Source: Guadua angustifolia (taxonomy: Eukaryota; Streptophyta; Magnoliopsida; Poales; Poaceae). Taken from it: 64,000 nt of DNA. The stretch covers positions 16,344,924 through 16,408,923 of the forward strand of contig CM070502.1 in assembly GCA_036346375.1 (NCBI GenBank). The letters are read 5' to 3'. The position numbers were made by a program, and so were the translations under genes. Within the stretch, counting starts at the first letter, position 1; each line of letters begins with the position of its first letter. The notes under the pieces were generated by a model. It had not been told where the DNA came from, searched no databases, and saw only the letters and a list, made by a program, of their open reading frames with translations. This document shows, one piece after another, positions 1-11,829 of the stretch.

Positions 1-50
1 ATTGCCATGAGCGTGGTCACTATGCTAATAATTGCCCTAGGAAGCAAGCT

Positions 51-3000
51 GTGACACCTGTTCGTTTCAACTTGGGATCGACACCAGCCAAGACCCCCGC
101 ACCAGGAGCAGGACGTGGAACATCTCAGACTCCAAATCAAGCTATCGAGACTCCACCGCCTATTGAAGAGGCCGGTGAATCATGTCACCACCGAAGATGC
201 CAGTGCCGCACCGACGTCATACTAGGTAAGCTCCTAGTCAACTCAAAGATCCGCCATGGTTTTATTTGATTTCGAGCTACGATTCGCTTGTTTCTCGAAT
301 TTTGCCGCAAATCATCACTTAAAGACAAGGCCTTTGAAAACTGCTTTTATTGGTGCAATCACCGTTCGGATTTGAGTACGAACCAAGGCGCCCGGTTAAG
401 ATATTAATCGGAGGTAGAATTCTTAGCCAACCTCATTGTCCTAGACACCAAATCCCTAGATATAATCCTAGGAATGGATTGGCTCTCCAAGAACCAAGCG
501 AGTTTTGGATTGTGGAAATAGAGAGATCACGTTAACTACCAGATGGAACAAAGCTAAAGTTTCAAGTCAGTAGATCGGTCAAGGAATAAAAGTTTGTAGT
601 GCCAAAGGAATAAGTTTAGAAGATGTGCCAATTGCTAGAGAGTTTCTCGATGTGTTTCAGATGAGTTGTCGGAATGCCACCGGATAGAGATATAGAGTTC
701 TTGATTGAGCTAGTTCTCGAACGCCACCCATTTCCAAGAGACCAGATAGGATGCCTCGCTAATGAGTTAGTGAAGTAAAGAAGCAGATCAAAGAGTTGCA
801 AGATCGTGGTTTTGTTAGACCAAGTTCTTCGCCATGGGGAGCCCAGTTCTTCTAGTTGAAAAGAAGGATGGAACTCAGAGGATGTGTGTAGATTATCGTG
901 CTCTAAATGAGGTCACCATTAAGAATAAGTACCTCCGCCAAGGATTGATGATTTGTTTGACCAGCTTCAAGGAGCAGGAGTATTCTCAAGATTGACTTGA
1001 GTTCGAGTTACCATCGCTTGAAGATTCAGAAGAGGATATACCCAAACAGCTTTTGTGACCCGGTATGGACAAAGATGAGTATACCGTGATGTCTTTTGGT
1101 TTGACCAATGCTCTCGCCTATTTCATGACCCCGATGAATAAAGTATTCATGGAATATTTAGACAAGTTTGTCGTTGTCTTTATCGATGACATTCGGTCTA
1201 TTCCAAGAGTGAGGCGTAACATGAGGATCACTTATGAAAGTATTGACAAAGCTAAGAGAACATCAACTCTATGCTAAGTTTAGCAAATGTGAGTTTTGGA
1301 TGAAGGAAGTTGCATTCCTAGGTCATGTTATATCACCAAGGTGTCGCCATTGACCCCGGTAAAGTGAGAGATGTGCTCAATTGGGAGTCGCCAAGACGGT
1401 AACCCAAGTCGAAGTTTCCTTGAATGGCGGGATATTATCGCCGTTTCATAGAAGGTTTTCTAGAAAAGCTAGACCGCCACCCAACTTTTGAAAAAGGAGA
1501 AGAAATTTGCTTGGACATCGAGTGTGAGCGAAGTTTTCAGAGCTAAAGAAGTGTTTGACGATCGCCTCAAAGGCTTATTTTGCCGATATCGAAAAAGATT
1601 TTGAGATATTTTGGACGCATCCCGTCAAGGACTCGGTTGTGTGCTAATGCAAGATAAGAAGGTTGTGGCATATGCTTGGCGTCGGCTAAGACCACATGAA
1701 GTCAACTATCCGACCCATGATTTGGAATTAGCCAGAGTGCATGCTTTAAAGATTTACGCCATTACCTCATCGGTAATCGCTGTGAGGTGTACACTGATCA
1801 TAAGAGCCTGAAGTACATTTTTACCCAAGCCGATCTCAATATGAGGCAAAGAAGATGGTTGGAGTTGATCAAGGACTATGACATTGGAATTCATTATCAT
1901 CCAGGCAAAGCTAATGTCGTAGCCGATGCTTTAAGTAGAAAGAGTTACTGCAATACCTTGATGATTAAGGAAAGTCAGCCAGCACTCTATGAGGAATTTG
2001 TAAGCTCATCTAGAAGTGGTGCAAGAGGGTTACTTAGCAACTTTGGAAGTCGCCCAACATTGGAAGATCAGATCCGGAAGCCCAAGTCGATGATGCCGAT
2101 ATCAAGGAGATCAAGAGTAATATGAAGAAAGGAAAAGCCCCAGATTCATCAAGATGAAAAGGGTACTGTGGTATGAGAATCGATTTGCGTACTGATCGTA
2201 AAGAGCTCAAGGAGTCATTACTCAAAGAAGCGCATGAGACATTATACTCCATTCACCTGGAAGTACCAAGATGTATCAAGACCTCAAGGAAAGGTATTGG
2301 TGGCCTAGTATGAAGCATGAGATTGCGTAATATGTTGCTCTTTGTGATGTTTGCGGAAGGTTAAAGCAGAGCATCGAGGCCGCAGGTTGCTTCACCATTG
2401 AAGATTCCAGAGTGGAAGTGGGAAGAGATTGGTATGGATTTCATTACCGGACTTCCTAAGACCCAAGCGAGTTATGATTCGATCCGGGTGATAGTGGATC
2501 GATTGACTAAGGTAGCTCACTTCGTTCGCTTAAGACTACCTACAGGAGATAAATTGGCGAATTATATATGTCAAGGATTGTCGGTCTTCATGGAGTGCCT
2601 AAGAAGATAGTCTCCGATAAAGGAACCCGTTTACCTCTCGTTTTTGGCGAGTTTGCATGAAGCTATGGGAACTCATCTCAGTTTAGTATCGCTTATCACC
2701 CTCGGATCGATGGACAAACCGAGCGTGAACCGATTCTTGAAGATATGCTAAGAGCTTGTGCTTTGACCTATGGTGCAAAATGGGACAAGTGTTTGCCCTA
2801 TGCTGAGAGTTTTCTTACAATAATAGTTATCGTGCCACCGCAAATGTCCCTTTGAAGCCTTATATGGAAGAAAGTGCAGAACCCCTCTTAATTGGAAAGA
2901 GACTGGAGAAAGACAGTTATTTGGTCCTGCCATACTGCAAGAAGCCGAAGAGCAAGTACAGTTAATCCGAGACAAGTTGAAGATAGCTCAAAGTAGACAG

Positions 3001-3506
3001 AAGAGTTATGCAGATAATCGTCGCCGAGATTTGAGTTTCGAGCCCAATGATTATGTGTATCTTAGAGTCACCCCTCTCAAAGGAGTTAAGAGATTTCAAG
3101 TAAAAGGGAAGCTTGCCCCTAGATATGTTGGACCGTTCAAAGTCTTGGAACGAAGAGGAGAAGTTGCTTACAAGCTTGAGTTGCCTCAGTCCTTCGCTGG
3201 AATCCATGATGTGTTCCATGTGTCTCAGTTGAAGAAGTGCCTGCGAGCGCCAGAAGAGCAGATGCCGTTGGAAGCCATCGATTTGCAAGAGGATCTCACT
3301 TACAAGGAGCAGCCAGTAAAGATATTGGATGTTGCAGAGCGCATCACGAGAAGCAAGATCATCCGTTTTTGCAAAGTCCAGTGGAGTAATCATTCAGAAG
3401 AGGAAGCCACTTGGGAGCGAGAAGAGGATTTGAAGTCTGAGTTTCCCCACCTATTCTCTAGCCAGTCCGAATCTCGGGGTCGAGATTCCCTTAAAGGGGG
3501 GAGGTT
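51..3506 (+). mobile_element. Ty3/gypsy chromovirus (Tekay-like) gag end and pol, degenerate
   Basis: Broken reading frames on the plus strand run in the order expected for a Ty3/gypsy element: end of gag (51-269), protease region containing LDIILGMDWLSKN (about 440-500), reverse transcriptase (about 840-1260, with MCVDYRALNE and an FIDD catalytic box), RNase H (1611-1960, with ILDASRQGLGCVL and HYHPGKANVVADALSRK), integrase (from 2398, with WEEIGMDFITGLPKT) and a C-terminal chromodomain. Several frameshifts and stops make it non-functional. The chromodomain ending in EATWERE...EFPHLF, with a long LTR downstream, suggests the Tekay/Del clade; the clade is an inference. The 5' end lies outside the window. 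Confidence 0.92.
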
Positions 3507-3573
3507 TGTAACATCCCAAAATTTGAGTTTTGGAATGTTTAAAATCAAAAATGAATCATTTGCAATTTCTTGA
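2977..3573 (+). pseudogene. gypsy integrase C-terminus with chromodomain (open fragment)
   Basis: This is the longest intact open piece of the gypsy polyprotein. Residues about 1-85 carry the integrase C-terminal segment (GKLAPRYVGPFKVLERRG, then HDVFHVSQLKKCL). Residues about 113-160 form a chromodomain-like module (VKILDVAERITRSK, then VQWSNHSEEEATWERE). In chromoviruses this domain directs integration through histone marks. The open frame runs past the polypurine tract at about 3492-3505 into the LTR, so its last about 20 residues are LTR-encoded. It belongs to the degenerate polyprotein and is not a host gene. Confidence 0.85.
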
Positions 3574-6420
3574 AATTAACCGAAGCTTAAATTGATTTTT
3601 CTAATAATTATAAGATTTTATTTGATTAATCTATGCATCAAATTAAAGGTTTCCAATTTTTATTGGGTTCCTTGTGCTTCAAGGAATTTTTCTGTATTTT
3701 TGGAGATTTTTCTGAATTTATTTGGTATTTATTTGAATTTATTTGGAGTTATTTGAATTTTTGGAATTTATAAAATTGGAAAAGCGTTTTTAATTTCCAA
3801 AATCTCTTCGGGCCGAATTTGCCCGCCCGTTCTGTTCCTTGGCCCGTTCTGTTCATGGCCCGCTCCTCGGCCCACCTCCACACGACGCCATTAAAACCTA
3901 ACCCTAGCCAGCGCGGTCTCGTCTCCGGCACGCCTCCGGGGCTATTTAAGTCCCCGAGACCCCGATCCGAGGCTTCCCATTCCACGCCACACACGCCTTC
4001 CTTCCTCGTCGTCGAGACGCCGCCACCACGGGAGAACGCCCCGCCAGAAGTCGCCGCCGTCCCGAGCACCTTCCGTCGCGGTTTTCTTCGCCGTCGGTCA
4101 TCCTCCGCCGTGATCGGTGGCACCATCGAACTCGTCGCGTCGAGCTCTTCCGGATCCGCTACTTCTTCCGGCCGATCCGCTGCCCAAACGCCAAAACCCG
4201 CGCCGTCTTCTCCACTGCCGGTGAGTGCGCCGCCGCCCCTCACCGTCGAGTTCCTTCGCGAGCTCTCCGCCGTCAATCGTCCGTGAAGCGATCCGGATCG
4301 TCTACACGCCTCACCGCGCCCTCGTTCCTCAGCCATCCGATCGCCAACGGACGTGCCGGATCTCGCCGCGTGGCCAAATCCCGCACCCATGCTGCGTCAG
4401 CGCCACGCCAGCCGCCACGTCATCGCCATGTCAGCCCTAGCCGCCGCGTGGCATGCCACGTCGTCGCGGTCTGCCGTATCAGCCAAATGTCGCCTCGGTG
4501 CTCTCGGTCTACCGTGGACCGAGCCACTGACATGTGGGCCCCGCATGTCAGTCGGCATTTATTTTCTTTTTCTGATTTTCCGAAAAATCGAAAATCCCAG
4601 CCAATCACAAGCTGCCACGTGTCACCCCTGGTGAATTTCTTTGATTTTCTCTGAATTAAATCTTCCAGGAGCCCGTTCTCCTTCGTCCGAACTCCGATTG
4701 GAGTGATTCAAATTTCTAAAATTTTGTAAAATTGAGCTCTACATTCCAGAGCCATTTATTTTCAATTTTGAGCTTGTTTTCTTCTCTGTTTTGTATTTAT
4801 TTGGTTTCGTTGCTTTGTTTTTCGGTAGACGCGAATCCCGAAGGAGCGAACGGAGACTTTGAAGACCAAGAATCAGCACTTGGACAACAAGGCAAGTCGT
4901 AGACCTTTGATCATATTGAACCCATGTTTGCAAAAGTACTTTGTCTTATACAATTGCATGCTATTTGTGTAACAATGCTAGTTTACGGGAGTAGCTATTT
5001 ACCTGTTTGAGTATGCCCCCTTTGATTATTGGAACGCCATGTATCCATTGTTAACCATAGGTTGGGACATTATTAGTTGGACATAATCATAGTACCAACA
5101 TTGGGTTATCGTAGCTATGCTTAGCCAGGCTTAGTTGTCCGATGGGATTCATATCACCTGTGAGCTAATGTTAATCTTGACTTAATAAGATATTGAATTG
5201 TGGTCATTGACCCTTTGTTGTAAAACTTGTTGTACCATGGCGGGGATGCCATTGGTTTTGGGTTAAACAAAATGTTTCCTCGGGCAATTGATCGTGCGAT
5301 AAAGGGGTCTTTGTTTAGCACATTGGAATGTGGTTGTCTTGCTCGAGACAATTTAAGGACTTAATCTTGTGCGCCATTGAAGCTGGGCCTAACTGTGCAA
5401 CCACAAGTCCGGTATGGGACGGACCTAGTGATTATTTTGCAATGTCCAGACTTGAGTATTGCCAGTTGTTGGTGTGGGGTCCAAGATGGACGGGTAGACC
5501 CACATGGCTCAAGAGGGGTCCCGAGGGCTAAACCTTAGAGGGCACATCTTGGGTTTAGACATGCATTGTAAAGGCTTTGTAGTGATCTCTCTGCCGACAC
5601 ACCAAAGGAAGTGTGTTCTTAGCGCTTGGCATTAAGGGATGATCATGTCTTGTGGGTAAAGTGTACAACCTCTGCAGAGTGTAAGCTATTGAATAGCCGT
5701 GTCGCGGTCATGGACAAGCCAGGGATTTCACACGGGTATAGAGTATTTTCTTGAAATGTGGAATGGATGGGATGTGAACGGGAGTTCTTTGTTGTTTTGT
5801 TGTCTCAAGCTATCTTTGTTGAATTGTGTGGTTGATACTTGTTTGAATGATGTAGGGTGATGCCTCGTCATTCATTCATGTTGTCTACCATTGATTTACC
5901 AATTATTTATTATTGTTTTATCAATCGCCTTCAATCTATTTATTGTATTTAAATTCAAGTTATTGCTTTACGCAAATGAACCATATAACTATCCTTTGTC
6001 AAGCCGTGCATGAATATATTGCATCATTTCCCTACGGCTTGTTGAGTACGTTTTGTACTCACGGCTTTATGCCCTGTTGTTCGATTCTTTGAGGAAGGAC
6101 CGGTAATGAGTATCAAGAGGAGGAGTACTATGAAGACTACGCCGACTAGGAAGGCGTTCCCAGACGATTGCTGTGACATGTCGAATGGCCCGAGTTATTT
6201 TATTTCATTTGCAATAGTTTATTTGTTTCTTAAGCCAAGCGGCATTGGTGTATGAACCTTGACTATAAGGTCGTTTGCTTTATTCAATAATAATTTGTTC
6301 TTCTTAGTTATTTCGATGTATGGAATGATATGTCATCTATGTTTCCCTTTGTGTGCACTAAGCGTGATCTGGACTAGTGCGGTATACAGAGGGTTTGGAT
6401 TGCATATCCGGGTCCCGGCA
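3507..6420 (+). repeat. LTR of the gypsy element (about 2.9 kb)
   Basis: It starts TGTAACATCCC directly after the purine-rich tract TTAAAGGGGGGAGG and ends in CCGGCA directly before a primer-binding-like sequence. The length fits Tekay-type LTRs. It contains a GC-rich block (about 3820-4560) with several long open frames on both strands, which I treat as U3/R sequence rather than genes. The left boundary is well supported by the polypurine tract; the right boundary is inferred from the PBS. Confidence 0.8.
3942..3950 (+). promoter_or_regulatory. TATA-like box of the gypsy LTR
   Basis: CTATTTAAG lies about 435 bp into the LTR in a GC-rich stretch and is flanked by GGGG and CCCC, making a near palindrome. 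The position fits a U3 promoter TATA box. No transcript evidence is available. Confidence 0.45.
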
Positions 6421-6424
6421 GAGA

Positions 6425-6436
6425 TGGTATCGAGCC
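6425..6436 (+). other. primer-binding site, tRNA-Met type, degenerate
   Basis: TGGTATCGAGCC lies four bases after the LTR end. It resembles the plant initiator tRNA-Met primer site TGGTATCAGAGC with changes. It shows that the DNA to its right is the 5' internal region of an element, although pol lies to the left of the same LTR. Confidence 0.65.
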
Positions 6437-7005
6437 ATATCGATCGTAGGTCGCTTTCTTAGTTAGCATGGTCTTCAAATTTATTTTCTAAATCAAACCA
6501 ACAAATTGGTATTCAATAGTTTGTCTCTTCTCATCTTATTCTTAGGTTCTCATTCCTCTCCTTTCTTTGAAATATTGCTTTGAAATTTAAATGGATCTTA
6601 TCCCATTAAACTTCTTGAAAGCCATGGATTTTCTCGCAAGGTACCAAATCAAGGGGCGATGATCAAGCCGTCGAAGAGTATATCCGAGAAGACCACCATA
6701 TAAGATAGGTTTGTGGTGCTCTATGGTGTTTGAGCATGCCATTCTCTTTTGGTTTAGCTACGTTTAGTCCGCGTATACTAGGATTTTTGTTGCTTGTGTG
6801 CCGGGTATGTTGCACACTTGCCCCCAGCACGGTGTTACAACTGTACCTTAAGTTGAAAAGTTTATTTGGTTCTTTATTTTGTAGCCTTTTCGGCTATGTC
6901 TTTGGTTGACCTTTGTTCTTGGGTATTACCTTCTTCCCTAGAGGACCTTACCACTTTCCTATTGCTTCTCCCTCTTACCTATTAAACCCTTGTGCTGCAT
7001 CGCAG
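6437..7005 (+). other. gypsy 5' leader between PBS and gag
   Basis: Untranslated leader between the PBS and the gag start. No open frame of note and no host gene seen. Confidence 0.5.
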
Positions 7006-7258
7006 ATGGTTGACACTAGATTCGAGCCGGTCATGATTCGCGATGGATGCCAATGCTAATGCCAGCGCTAGTGCCACCCCGCCACCACCTCCTGTAGTGA
7101 CAGACCAGAACTTGGGACATTTCTTGGCAGCTCAGACTCAACTTATGAATACAATGATGCAGAATATGAACAATATGATGAATCAGCAGAATCAGACTGC
7201 AGTTGCCCTAGCAAACTTGTTGAACCAACAAAATCAAGCTGCTGCTGCTGTGAAAACC
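7006..7258 (+). pseudogene. gypsy gag N-terminal fragment
   Basis: An ATG at 7006 opens MVDTRFEPVMIRDGCQC, which stops quickly. A second frame from 7043 gives a low-complexity segment rich in Ala, Asn and Gln (MMNQQNQTAVALANLLNQQNQ) typical of the gag start in plant gypsy elements. The frame ends at about 7258, where an unrelated AT-rich repeat begins. Only the first about 80 residues survive; capsid and zinc-knuckle regions are missing. Confidence 0.6.
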
Positions 7259-8490
7259 ATTTGAAAATCTGAGCTACCAATAAAAAGATATCGCTAAGAT
7301 AAAGAAGAAACAAATTCATATACAAACTACAAAATACATTAAATGGTTGGGTTGATCACATAGCAGATTTGATAGTAATAGTAAAATATATAGAAGTTAG
7401 TAAAATATAGGAAGCTTGATAGTAAATCATTCTCATTCGTATACACACATTGACCAGTTAGTGCCAAGGTTATTTCTATTGCAGTAAAGGGTACTAATTG
7501 AAATAGGAAAATCACAGATACACTATAGTAAAAATTTACAGCAGGTGTGATAATATAATTGGAAAATTACTACTATGCAGTATAATTGGAAAATCCTACA
7601 TAGATCAGCCATTTGGCAGAAAAATTCAGTGAAAAATATATGTATAAATTCTGAAAAAATCCCCAAAAAATACCATATATATAGTATGTGAACTTCTACA
7701 AACTATAGCCTTGTAAAATTTCAAGACCAAACTCACTTGCATTTGAAAGATATAAAAATAACAAATTTACCATTTATCATTGATTTGCGCTAGTGAATTT
7801 CATATCTTTTAAATAAGATTGATTTTGAACTTAAAATTTTACAAGGATATAGAAGCTCACCTCCCATATTTATGATATTTTTTTGAGAATTTTTGAAAAC
7901 TTGTACATGTGATTTTCATGAATAAGAATTTATTTCTATTTGTCGGCATTTTAGCAAAATAATTTTTTTTGAAAAGTTACAATACATAGAGGAGGTGAGA
8001 TTATACATCCATGCAAAATTTGAAGAGAAAAATCAATCTAATTTGAAATATATGAAATTGACAAGGGCAAATAAGTGATCAATAGTAAATTTATCATTTT
8101 TATATCTTTCAAATGTTACTGAGTTTGGTCTTCAAATTTTATAGAATTGTAGAAGCTTACATTCCCTACATTTGGTAATTTTTTAAGAATTTTTTAAAAC
8201 TTGTACATATAGTTTTTATGGATTTTTACTGCCAATTAACTGATCTATGTAGGATTTTTTCAATTATATTGTATGATAGTAATTTCTAGTTGTAGATGTA
8301 GTAATTTTATTTTATAAAAATAGTAATTTATTTTATTAGTCAATAAAATTATTGTTTAACAGCGATACTTATATCATTTTATTTCTCTTATCGTCAGTAA
8401 GCTACCAATGGAAACCATTTGCAAATACGAGCTATCAATAAAAAGATATAGCTAAAATGAAGAAGAAACAGATTCATGTACAAACTATAT
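7253..8490. mobile_element. AT-rich palindromic insert bounded by about 78-bp direct repeats
   Basis: A segment at 7253-7330 is repeated in direct orientation at about 8411-8487 (shared core CAATAAAAAGATAT). Between them, about 7560-7900 and 7950-8300 are imperfect reverse complements: CCTACATAGATCAG near 7592 pairs with CTGATCTATGTAGG near 8240, and the match continues inwards towards about 7925. No coding capacity was recognised. It may be a foldback element inside a short-LTR-like pair, or two inverted copies of one MITE. It interrupts the gag fragment. Confidence 0.5.
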
Positions 8491-8840
8491 ACGTATTAGC
8501 TAATTGTGTTGACCAACACATTCACCGGTAACAGATTTGATAGTAATTGCATCTATTGTTCTACAGTATAATGTATTCTTGATTTACTACCATGTTGCAT
8601 TTCTTAGTGTAGTTTGTATTGCATGCATTTCTCAGTACGTTTTGGCTAGCGCGTGGAATAGCCTAATCTGTGCACAAGTGCAAATTAGCGCTACCCCGTG
8701 TGTGTATGTATGTGTGTATAGTGTGATTTCCAGCTGCTACAAAAAAATAGACAAGAAATTCTAACAAAAAGAAAAGCACCCAACGTTCTATTTAAAAAAG
8801 AACAAGAAAAATATTTGGTCTTACTATGATAAGCTATAAC
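8491..8840. other. no recognisable feature
   Basis: Short stretch between the palindromic insert and the copia LTR. Holds only a small open frame (8537-8764) without homology that I recognise, and a TGTGTGTATGT-type low-complexity run. Confidence 0.5.
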
Positions 8841-11811
8841 TGTTGGTGTAGGGTCGAGGATGCGCCTAGAGGGAGGGTGAATAGGCGTTTCACGAAATTC
8901 GATCGCTCACTAAACAATTCGCTCTAATACACCCCTAAGTCAAAACCTAATCAAAGATATATGCGGAAGCGATAAATAGGTTTTGACAATTAAAGCCTAA
9001 ATCAACTAGGCTCACTAGTGCACTAACTAAATTATGTCTCTACACTAGAATTGCTAAATTGAACAAACAACTAATACTAAGCAATTCTAATTACAATCAA
9101 GCAATTGAACAATATACAATAAATGTAAATACTTGAGAGTAAAAGAGACAAGAGGCAAACGATGTTTTTCCGTGGTGTTCGGAGACTTGCCGGTCTCCCG
9201 TAGTCCACGTTGAGGCAAGCCCAACCACTTGGACCGGCTCCGCTCGAGCACCGCCTCTTTCCACTAGTCGTGGTTTTTCACGCTTGGCGTAGGCTCAACC
9301 CGAACCTTCACAAACTTGGGGCTTTCACACCTTGAGAGCTCCAGCGACGACGCCTCTGGCGTCTAGGAGTCGGCAACCTCCAAGAGTAACAAGCCGCTCC
9401 TCCGCTTGAACTTCACCGAGCACAACGAATGCGCTCCCGGTGATCACCAAGTGCAACACATGCACAAGGACTCCCTCAAGTGCAACACATGCACAAGAGG
9501 CTCTCAAACCACTCCCTAATTGCAACACATGCAATTAGTCTCACTCTTAAGCTCAAGAATCAAATTGAGGAGTGCAACACATGCAACCACCTCCCATAAA
9601 ACTCACAAGAACACCAGCACCTTGCCACTGCCCCCCAAAGTTTCTTTTTATAGCCCACAAAGGAAAACTAGCCGTTTGGGGGCAAAATGGGCGAAATCAG
9701 CAAAAACCCGGTCCAACCGGACCTTGTCCGTCCGACCAAGCCCTCTGAGTCAGCGGTCGGAAAATCGACAGATTACGGCCGTCCGATCAAGAACCCGTCC
9801 GGTCGATCAAGACTCCGACGGTCGCACCGCCCTCAAGAAAACAGAAAATGACCTTCTCTGGAAAAATCACACCGCACGCCCGGTCCCGGGCCGGTCCAAC
9901 CGCCCGGTCGGTCCGACCGACCAGGGGCTGGTCACACCGCCCCTGACAGACACAACTCCAGATTTTTCGCAAACTTTTCTCCGGAAAACCAAACACCATT
10001 CTTTGAGCCTCTAGATGATCAACACATGATCATACACCCATGCAAAACCCATTTGCACCAATTTAGCTCATGCTCAAAGAATTTCAACCAAATTGCAAAA
10101 ACACATTTCGCAATCAACTCAAGAACTATTTGCAAATCGTATTAAGCAAATCAAACTCGAGTCTATGAGATTAATCCCCCTAGCCATGTGAAGGTCAACG
10201 CAAGACCCAGTCAACTTGCCAACACCTGTTGCAAGCCCTACTCACATGCTCTCGGGATTCCGTACTCATAAACCTCAGTTTATTCGCACAACGAACTTGC
10301 AAATAACTCAATAAACACAATTTCATGCTTGAACACTACTCTTTGCAACACATGCAAAAGTCTAGCTCCAAGCAACATCAAATCAAGGTGCATGAACTCT
10401 CTAATTGCAACACATGCAATTCTCTAGTTCCATGCAACACCAAAACCAAACTTCAATTTCACACCAAAACCAAATCAACCGTATGAGCTCTCTACTCGCA
10501 ACACATGCAAGCCTCTAGCTCCATACAACCGCACGAACATCAAATCATGCTTGAGCTCTCTCCTTTTGCAACACATGCAAAACTTAGCTCCAAGCAACCA
10601 CAAGGCTTTAGAAAGATTTGTTTTGAAACAAAACCAAAACATGAAGCTTTAACATTTGCAACACATGCAAAAGTGAACTTCACGTAAAAGCCAACGCAAT
10701 AGCTTATCCTATTTGCAACACATGCAAATCAAAGCTTTATGCGAAAAACCTAATGCATATACTCTTCCTCTTTGCAACATATGCAAATCAGAGCATAAAC
10801 CAACAACAACCAAGCATAAGTTTAACCCATTCGCAACACATGCCAAATGGTTAACCCTTATGCAGAAACCAAATCAAAATGGTTTGAGCTCGAGTGAACG
10901 CGGATTGAGATCACCAACACATGACGAAGCTCAAATTAGGAGACAACCCCTCTTAATAGTACGGTGATAAAAACTAGACTCAAAGACTACAAAGTCCTTA
11001 GCCTATCTAATTATACCTTCGCCGCTGTACGCAAGCAATCCCCTTTGGGGTCTTTATGATCTTCACTTTGATACTCCCCTAGGATCATCACTCGACTCTT
11101 CTTTATCTTCGGGATCCACTCTTGACGCCCATCACCTCATGATGCCGTCCTTGTCCCATTTTCATTCATCTCATCCATCTTTGGACCTAACTCAATCACA
11201 ACTCATAAAATAGTTAGTCCAAGATGCATGGTTGTCTCAATTATCTCTTACACTCCATTAACACATGATGGATGCCTTTAGATCAATTGAGCACAACCTA
11301 AATCAATTTGAATGATTTAAATGAGTCTTAAGTACAATAATGCAACTCATGCTTTATTATACTTAAGAACTTATTCATTTGTCCTCAATTAATCATGGAA
11401 CACCATCAACATATGATGAAGTGTTCTTTAATGATTAATAAGACAAATGAACTCAATTTAAATTATCATTTAAATCGATGCGAGTATATATTAACTACAC
11501 AAGTTTTCATATACTCATGTTGATGAAATGTAATGATCCATTATATGTAAATTATATGGGAATGATCATTACTCTAAATCATCAACTATAGAATACACCC
11601 CACATGTATATGTGCATAGATATAATTGACTTGGACATAATATGCACATATTCAATTTGATCGTATTGGAGTATATTCTATATTACCATGAGTATACTTA
11701 TAACTAGGCAATTCAAATATATACTCAAGGATTTAGTTTCTTTGTCTTGATCCTTATATGTGTCAATAAAGAATAGATCAATACAAAGATACTCTCAAGT
11801 TAAACTACGAA
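8841..11811 (-). repeat. probable 3' LTR of a minus-strand Ty1/copia element
   Basis: On the minus strand, a purine tract TTAGGGGGAG (complement of 11812-11821) is followed by about 2.9 kb ending in CCTACACCAACA. The terminal segment, complement of about 8841-8890, contains TATTCACCCTCCCTCTAG, a pattern I associate with LTR ends of plant copia elements of the SIRE type. No primer-binding site follows, as expected for a 3' LTR. The exact minus-strand start is unclear because no clean TG follows the purine tract; TGAGAG about 15 bases in is one option. The internal region expected to the right was not recognised, so the element is a 3'-end remnant. Confidence 0.45.
9451..11426. repeat. dispersed family of hairpins with constant loop AACACAT
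   Basis: The 7-mer AACACAT, or AACATAT in two copies, occurs at 9455, 9484, 9524, 9576, 10021, 10347, 10409, 10500, 10570, 10660, 10717, 10776, 10835, 10916, 11260 and 11408. In most copies it is flanked by arms that are complementary to each other but differ between copies, for example CTAATTGC/GCAATTAG at 9516-9538, ATGATC/GATCAT at 10015-10033, ATTTGC/GCAAAT at 10711-10729 and GAACAC-CATC/GATG-AA-GTGTTC at 11398-11426. Copies between 10340 and 10600 also share outer arms GAGCT/AGCTC or GAACT/AGTTC. A few copies (9576, 10500, 10916) pair only weakly close to the loop. Confidence 0.8.
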
Positions 11812-11821
11812 CTCCCCCTAA
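11812..11821 (-). other. polypurine tract of the minus-strand copia element
   Basis: The complement reads TTAGGGGGAG, the usual form of a copia polypurine tract immediately upstream of a 3' LTR. Confidence 0.5.
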
Positions 11822-11829
11822 GCGTGTGC

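Noticed and set aside
3749..4654. Long overlapping open frames on both strands
   Set aside because: They lie in the GC-rich part of the gypsy LTR, have no domain, and are mutual shadows of a stop-poor composition.
9520..10014. 164-residue ORF
   Set aside because: Low complexity, within the LTR-like and hairpin-bearing sequence, with no domain.
9451..10850. Regular short repeats resembling a CRISPR array
   Set aside because: Spacing is irregular (29 to over 400 bp), the conserved core is only about 7-11 bases, the flanks are complementary within each copy, and the context is a plant LTR.
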